Of a DNA stretch of 64,000 nt, positions 60,780 to 64,000 are shown piece by piece. Source of the stretch: Liolophura sinensis (lineage: Eukaryota > Mollusca > Polyplacophora > Chitonida > Chitonidae); NCBI RefSeq assembly GCF_032854445.1, contig NC_088296.1, forward strand, positions 17,661,485 through 17,725,484, read 5' to 3'. Positions within the stretch are counted from its first letter, which is position 1; each line of letters starts with the position of its first letter. A program made the translations under genes and the position numbers. The notes beneath the pieces are model-generated. The model was not told the origin of the DNA and made no database searches. It was given only the letters and a program-made list of their open reading frames with translations.

Positions 60780-62690
60780 TTGGAACAGGGGAACTTTCAC
60801 AGTATAGACATCTTCTGATGATCTCTGCTCACCAGATACAGCTCCATAGATCTTACTGGACATTTTTTGTTGACCACTGCTCACCACATACAGCTCTCCA
60901 AATCTTACTGACATCTCCTCTTTATCTTTGCTCACTACCTGAGACCATACTGGACATCTTGTGTTGACGTCTGCTTGACATACAGCTCTCCAAATCTTAC
61001 TGGATATCTTCTGTTGACCTTTGCTCACCACATACACCTCTCCAGATCTTAATGGACATCTTCTGTTGACCTCTGCTCACCACATACACCTCTCCAAATC
61101 TTAATGGACATTTTCTATTGAACTCTGCTCACCACATACTGCTCTCCAAATCTTACTGGACATCTTCTGATGATCTCTGCCCACCACATTCAGCCCTGCA
61201 GATCTTAATGGACATCTTCTGATGACCTCTGCTCACCACATTCAGCCCTGCAGTTCTTACAGGACACCTTCTGTTGACCTATGCTCACCACATACTGCTC
61301 TCCAGATCTTACTGGACATCTTCTGATGACCTCTGCTCACCAGATTCAGCCCTGTAGATCTTACAGGACACCTTCTGTTGACCTATGCTCACCACATACT
61401 GCTCTCCAGATCTTACTGGACATCTTCTGATGACCTCTGCTCACCACATTCAGCTCTGTAGATCTTACAGGACACCTTCTGTTGACCTATGCTCACCACA
61501 TACTGCTCTCCAGATCTTACTGGACATCTTCTGATGACCTCTGCTCACCAGATTCAGCCCTGTAGATCTTACAGGACACCTTCTGTTGACCTATGCTCAC
61601 CACATACTGCTCTCCAAATCTTACAAGACACCTTCTGTTGACCTATGCTCACCACATACTGCTCTCCAGATCTTACTGGACATCTTCTGTTGAAAACTGC
61701 TTACCACATACAGCTCCCCACACCCTATTTGACATCTTCTGATGACCTCTGTTTACCACATACAGTTCTCCAGATCTTACTGTACATCTTCTCTTGACCT
61801 CTGTTCACAACATACAGCTCTCTACGTCTTACTGGACGTCTTCTGCTGAACTCTGGTCACTACATACTGCTCTCCACTGGACACCTTCTGTTGAACACTA
61901 CTCACCATATACAGTTTCACAGATCTTACTGGACACCTTCTGTTGAACACTGCTCACCACACACAGCTTCACAGATCTTACTGGACACCTTCTGTTTAAC
62001 ACTGCTTACCACATACAGCTCCACAGATCTTACTGGACATCTTCTGTTGACCTCTGTTCACCAATCGCAGCTCCACAGATCTTACTGGACATCATTTGTT
62101 GACCTCTGATCACCACATACAGCTTCACAGATCTTACTGGACATCGTTTGTTGACTTCTGCTCACCACACACAGCTCCACAGATCTTACTGGAACATTCT
62201 GTTGAACACTACTCACCACATACAGCTTCACACATCTTACTGCACATCATTTGTTGGCCTCTGCTCATCCCCTACCCGCTCTCCGGATCTTACTGGACAT
62301 CTTCTGTTGACTTCTGCTCTCCAATCGCAGCTTCACAGATCTTACTGGACATCTGTTGACCTCTGCTCACCACACACCTCCACAGATCTTACTGGACATC
62401 ATTTGTTGAACTCTGATCACTACACACCTCCACATATCTTACTGGACATCTTCTGTTGACCTCTGCTCACCAATCGCAGCTCCACAGATCTTACTGGACA
62501 TGATCTTTTGACCTCTGCTCACCACACACCTCCACAGATCTTACTGGACATCATTTGTTGAACTCTGATCACTACACACCTCCACATATCTTACTGGACA
62601 TCTTCTGTTGACCTCTGCTCACCAATCGCAGCTCCACAGATCTTACTGGACATGATCTTTTGACCTCTGCTCACCACACACACTCAGATC
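60780..62690. repeat. 52-bp minisatellite, long copy (~36 units)
   Basis: CTCTCCAGATCTTACTGGAC ATCTTCTGTTGACCTCTGCT. Sub-families with CCACAGATC dominate the right half, and two-unit blocks recur. Confidence 0.95.
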
Positions 62691-62719
62691 TTGGTAATCC
62701 GATTTCACCAAAGCAGTAC

Positions 62720-64000
62720 ATGTGTATCCTGATCAGTCAAACACCGCTCATGAACCCCTAGGAGTCTTCAAACCCCAGGGTATGGGTTACCCCTATCGTG
62801 AACAAGCAAATACTTGCCATAAGCAACTAGAAATTTGTAATGTCCAGGATTTGGCTACCTTTAATCGTTATCGACCAAACACCTCCCATAAACAACAGAA
62901 ATTTGTGATCCCCTGGTTTTAATCATAATCGTAAGCTATAATCGTAATAAGCCTTTCGCTTTTTATAGGGCGGGAGGGAGTGGGGGTGATGGGATGGGTG
63001 AAGTGTAATGGTCGGGTATCTTATCGGCGAGCCGGGTCATGAATGATATAGCTGCGTCAGGTGTGCCAAATACAGAAGTTGAAAAACAATATTACAGTTG
63101 AGCTCCCAAGGAAGATAGACTGTCGTGAACAAAAGAGGAGATACATGCGCTCATTGCTGAGTGATTGGGTCGAACATTATTTCGCGTTGTTCCTGTTCCA
63201 TTTACTAAGAGCAAACCATTCTATTTTTTCCGAGAAGATTTTGTCACTGGGAAAACTATGGCACACTATGGAACTCAACCGGTTATTTTTGTCACGTTCA
63301 CCAGCAGAAGCTAGTGGTATATAATCTGTTACGATTAACGTTGACAATGTGGTCAATAATCCCCCTCTGACTATTGCCCAGAGCATGCGCATAAAGCTGT
63401 ACGGCCATTACGTAGTAGTACCATACATGTATGTAAGTCTACATCGATTTTCTGTAGGCAGTCGTTTTGATTTTAAGATCAAGATGGATCATTTTTCAGA
63501 AATGGCTTTCCCATATACGTCGTTTTAATTGCTTATTATTGTTGTAAATAAGTATGATCACCTGGCAGGTGTATGCATAGAGGAAGTGCATTGTAACTAT
63601 ACGACTGAATCGAATAAACGCCTGGAAGAATTCATTGGGTCATTTCTCACACATGAGCTTATTGCAGCCAATGGGAGCTTCACACAACTGAGCAACTCAT
63701 CGCTATGCCATAAAAAAGTTGTCAGAGCTTTGGAACCCTTTATCATTACTAACCAGATTGTACAGCCTATTGGCAAACTTTCGAAGCAGAATCCTTATAC
63801 TAATTAGTCATATAGACTTGACAGCCTTAACAAGCGTAAATTTTGCGGCAAGCTCGTAATTAGTCCTTGTTTTAAGGTGTGTATTTTAGTATGGATTGGA
63901 GGTGAATAAAGATGTTGAAGGAAGAATTCAATTAGCCATAGGTTATCGTAAATAATTGACTTTTAAAAGTTTGCAAGAGCATTTAATGTTGTGAAATGAA
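62720..64000 (+). repeat. Duplicated element, copy 2 (with 92-codon frame), runs off the window
   Basis: Begins with the same TATCCTGATCAGTCAAACAC as copy 1, carries about 400 bp of extra sequence (62930-63340), then matches copy 1 through 63529-63807 (frame MLIIVVNKYDHLAG...) to the window end. Six differences in the frame are all amino-acid changing. Confidence 0.85.

Overview
The window is animal nuclear DNA, AT-rich and very repeat-dense. Over thirty copies or fragments of one tRNA-derived SINE (SINE-A here) and a second SINE family (SINE-B) resemble repeats I associate with mollusc genomes. A marine mollusc, perhaps a gastropod, is my best guess; this rests on recognition, not a search. 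There are no bacterial-style operons, no CRISPR arrays and no convincing stand-alone tRNA or rRNA genes. Most of the longer open frames lie inside minisatellites or SINEs and are not genes.

One intact protein gene can be assembled by eye. It is a minus-strand SLC22-type (organic cation/anion transporter-like) major facilitator gene of ten coding exons, from the start codon at 33029 to the stop at 12337. Every intron is GT-AG and all reading phases agree across the nine junctions. The predicted protein is 772 residues (770 with a second exon 8 acceptor). It carries an unusual Thr/Glu-rich N-terminal tail and an enlarged loop between TM6 and TM7.

The left flank (1-12.3 kb) holds a decayed Crypton-type tyrosine recombinase, a duplicated 86-bp block, a 41-bp array, a 47-bp array ending in a TA microsatellite, a near-perfect hairpin and several SINEs. 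The transporter gene occupies 12.3-33 kb. Its introns carry five main minisatellites, many SINE-A copies, a hairpin repeat and two SINE-B copies, each sitting immediately upstream of a 3' splice site. The right flank (33-64 kb) has no recognisable intact gene. It holds an 86-bp satellite, a 48-50-bp array open in three frames, a 29-bp array, a decayed reverse transcriptase, old dispersed repeats, and two copies of a larger element that combines a 52-bp array with a 92-codon frame.

The most unusual theme is in the transporter gene, where tandem repeats have grown across exon-intron boundaries. Exon 7 ends in a minisatellite whose every unit carries a copy of the exon end plus a 5' splice site. 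The first four sites are spaced exactly 45 bp apart in an open frame, so alternative donor use could add 15-residue blocks. Exon 8 has two decayed tandem copies of its own 3' end and donor, and a third array in intron 5 repeats a strong donor consensus. A possible internal promoter and alternative first exon lies in intron 3.
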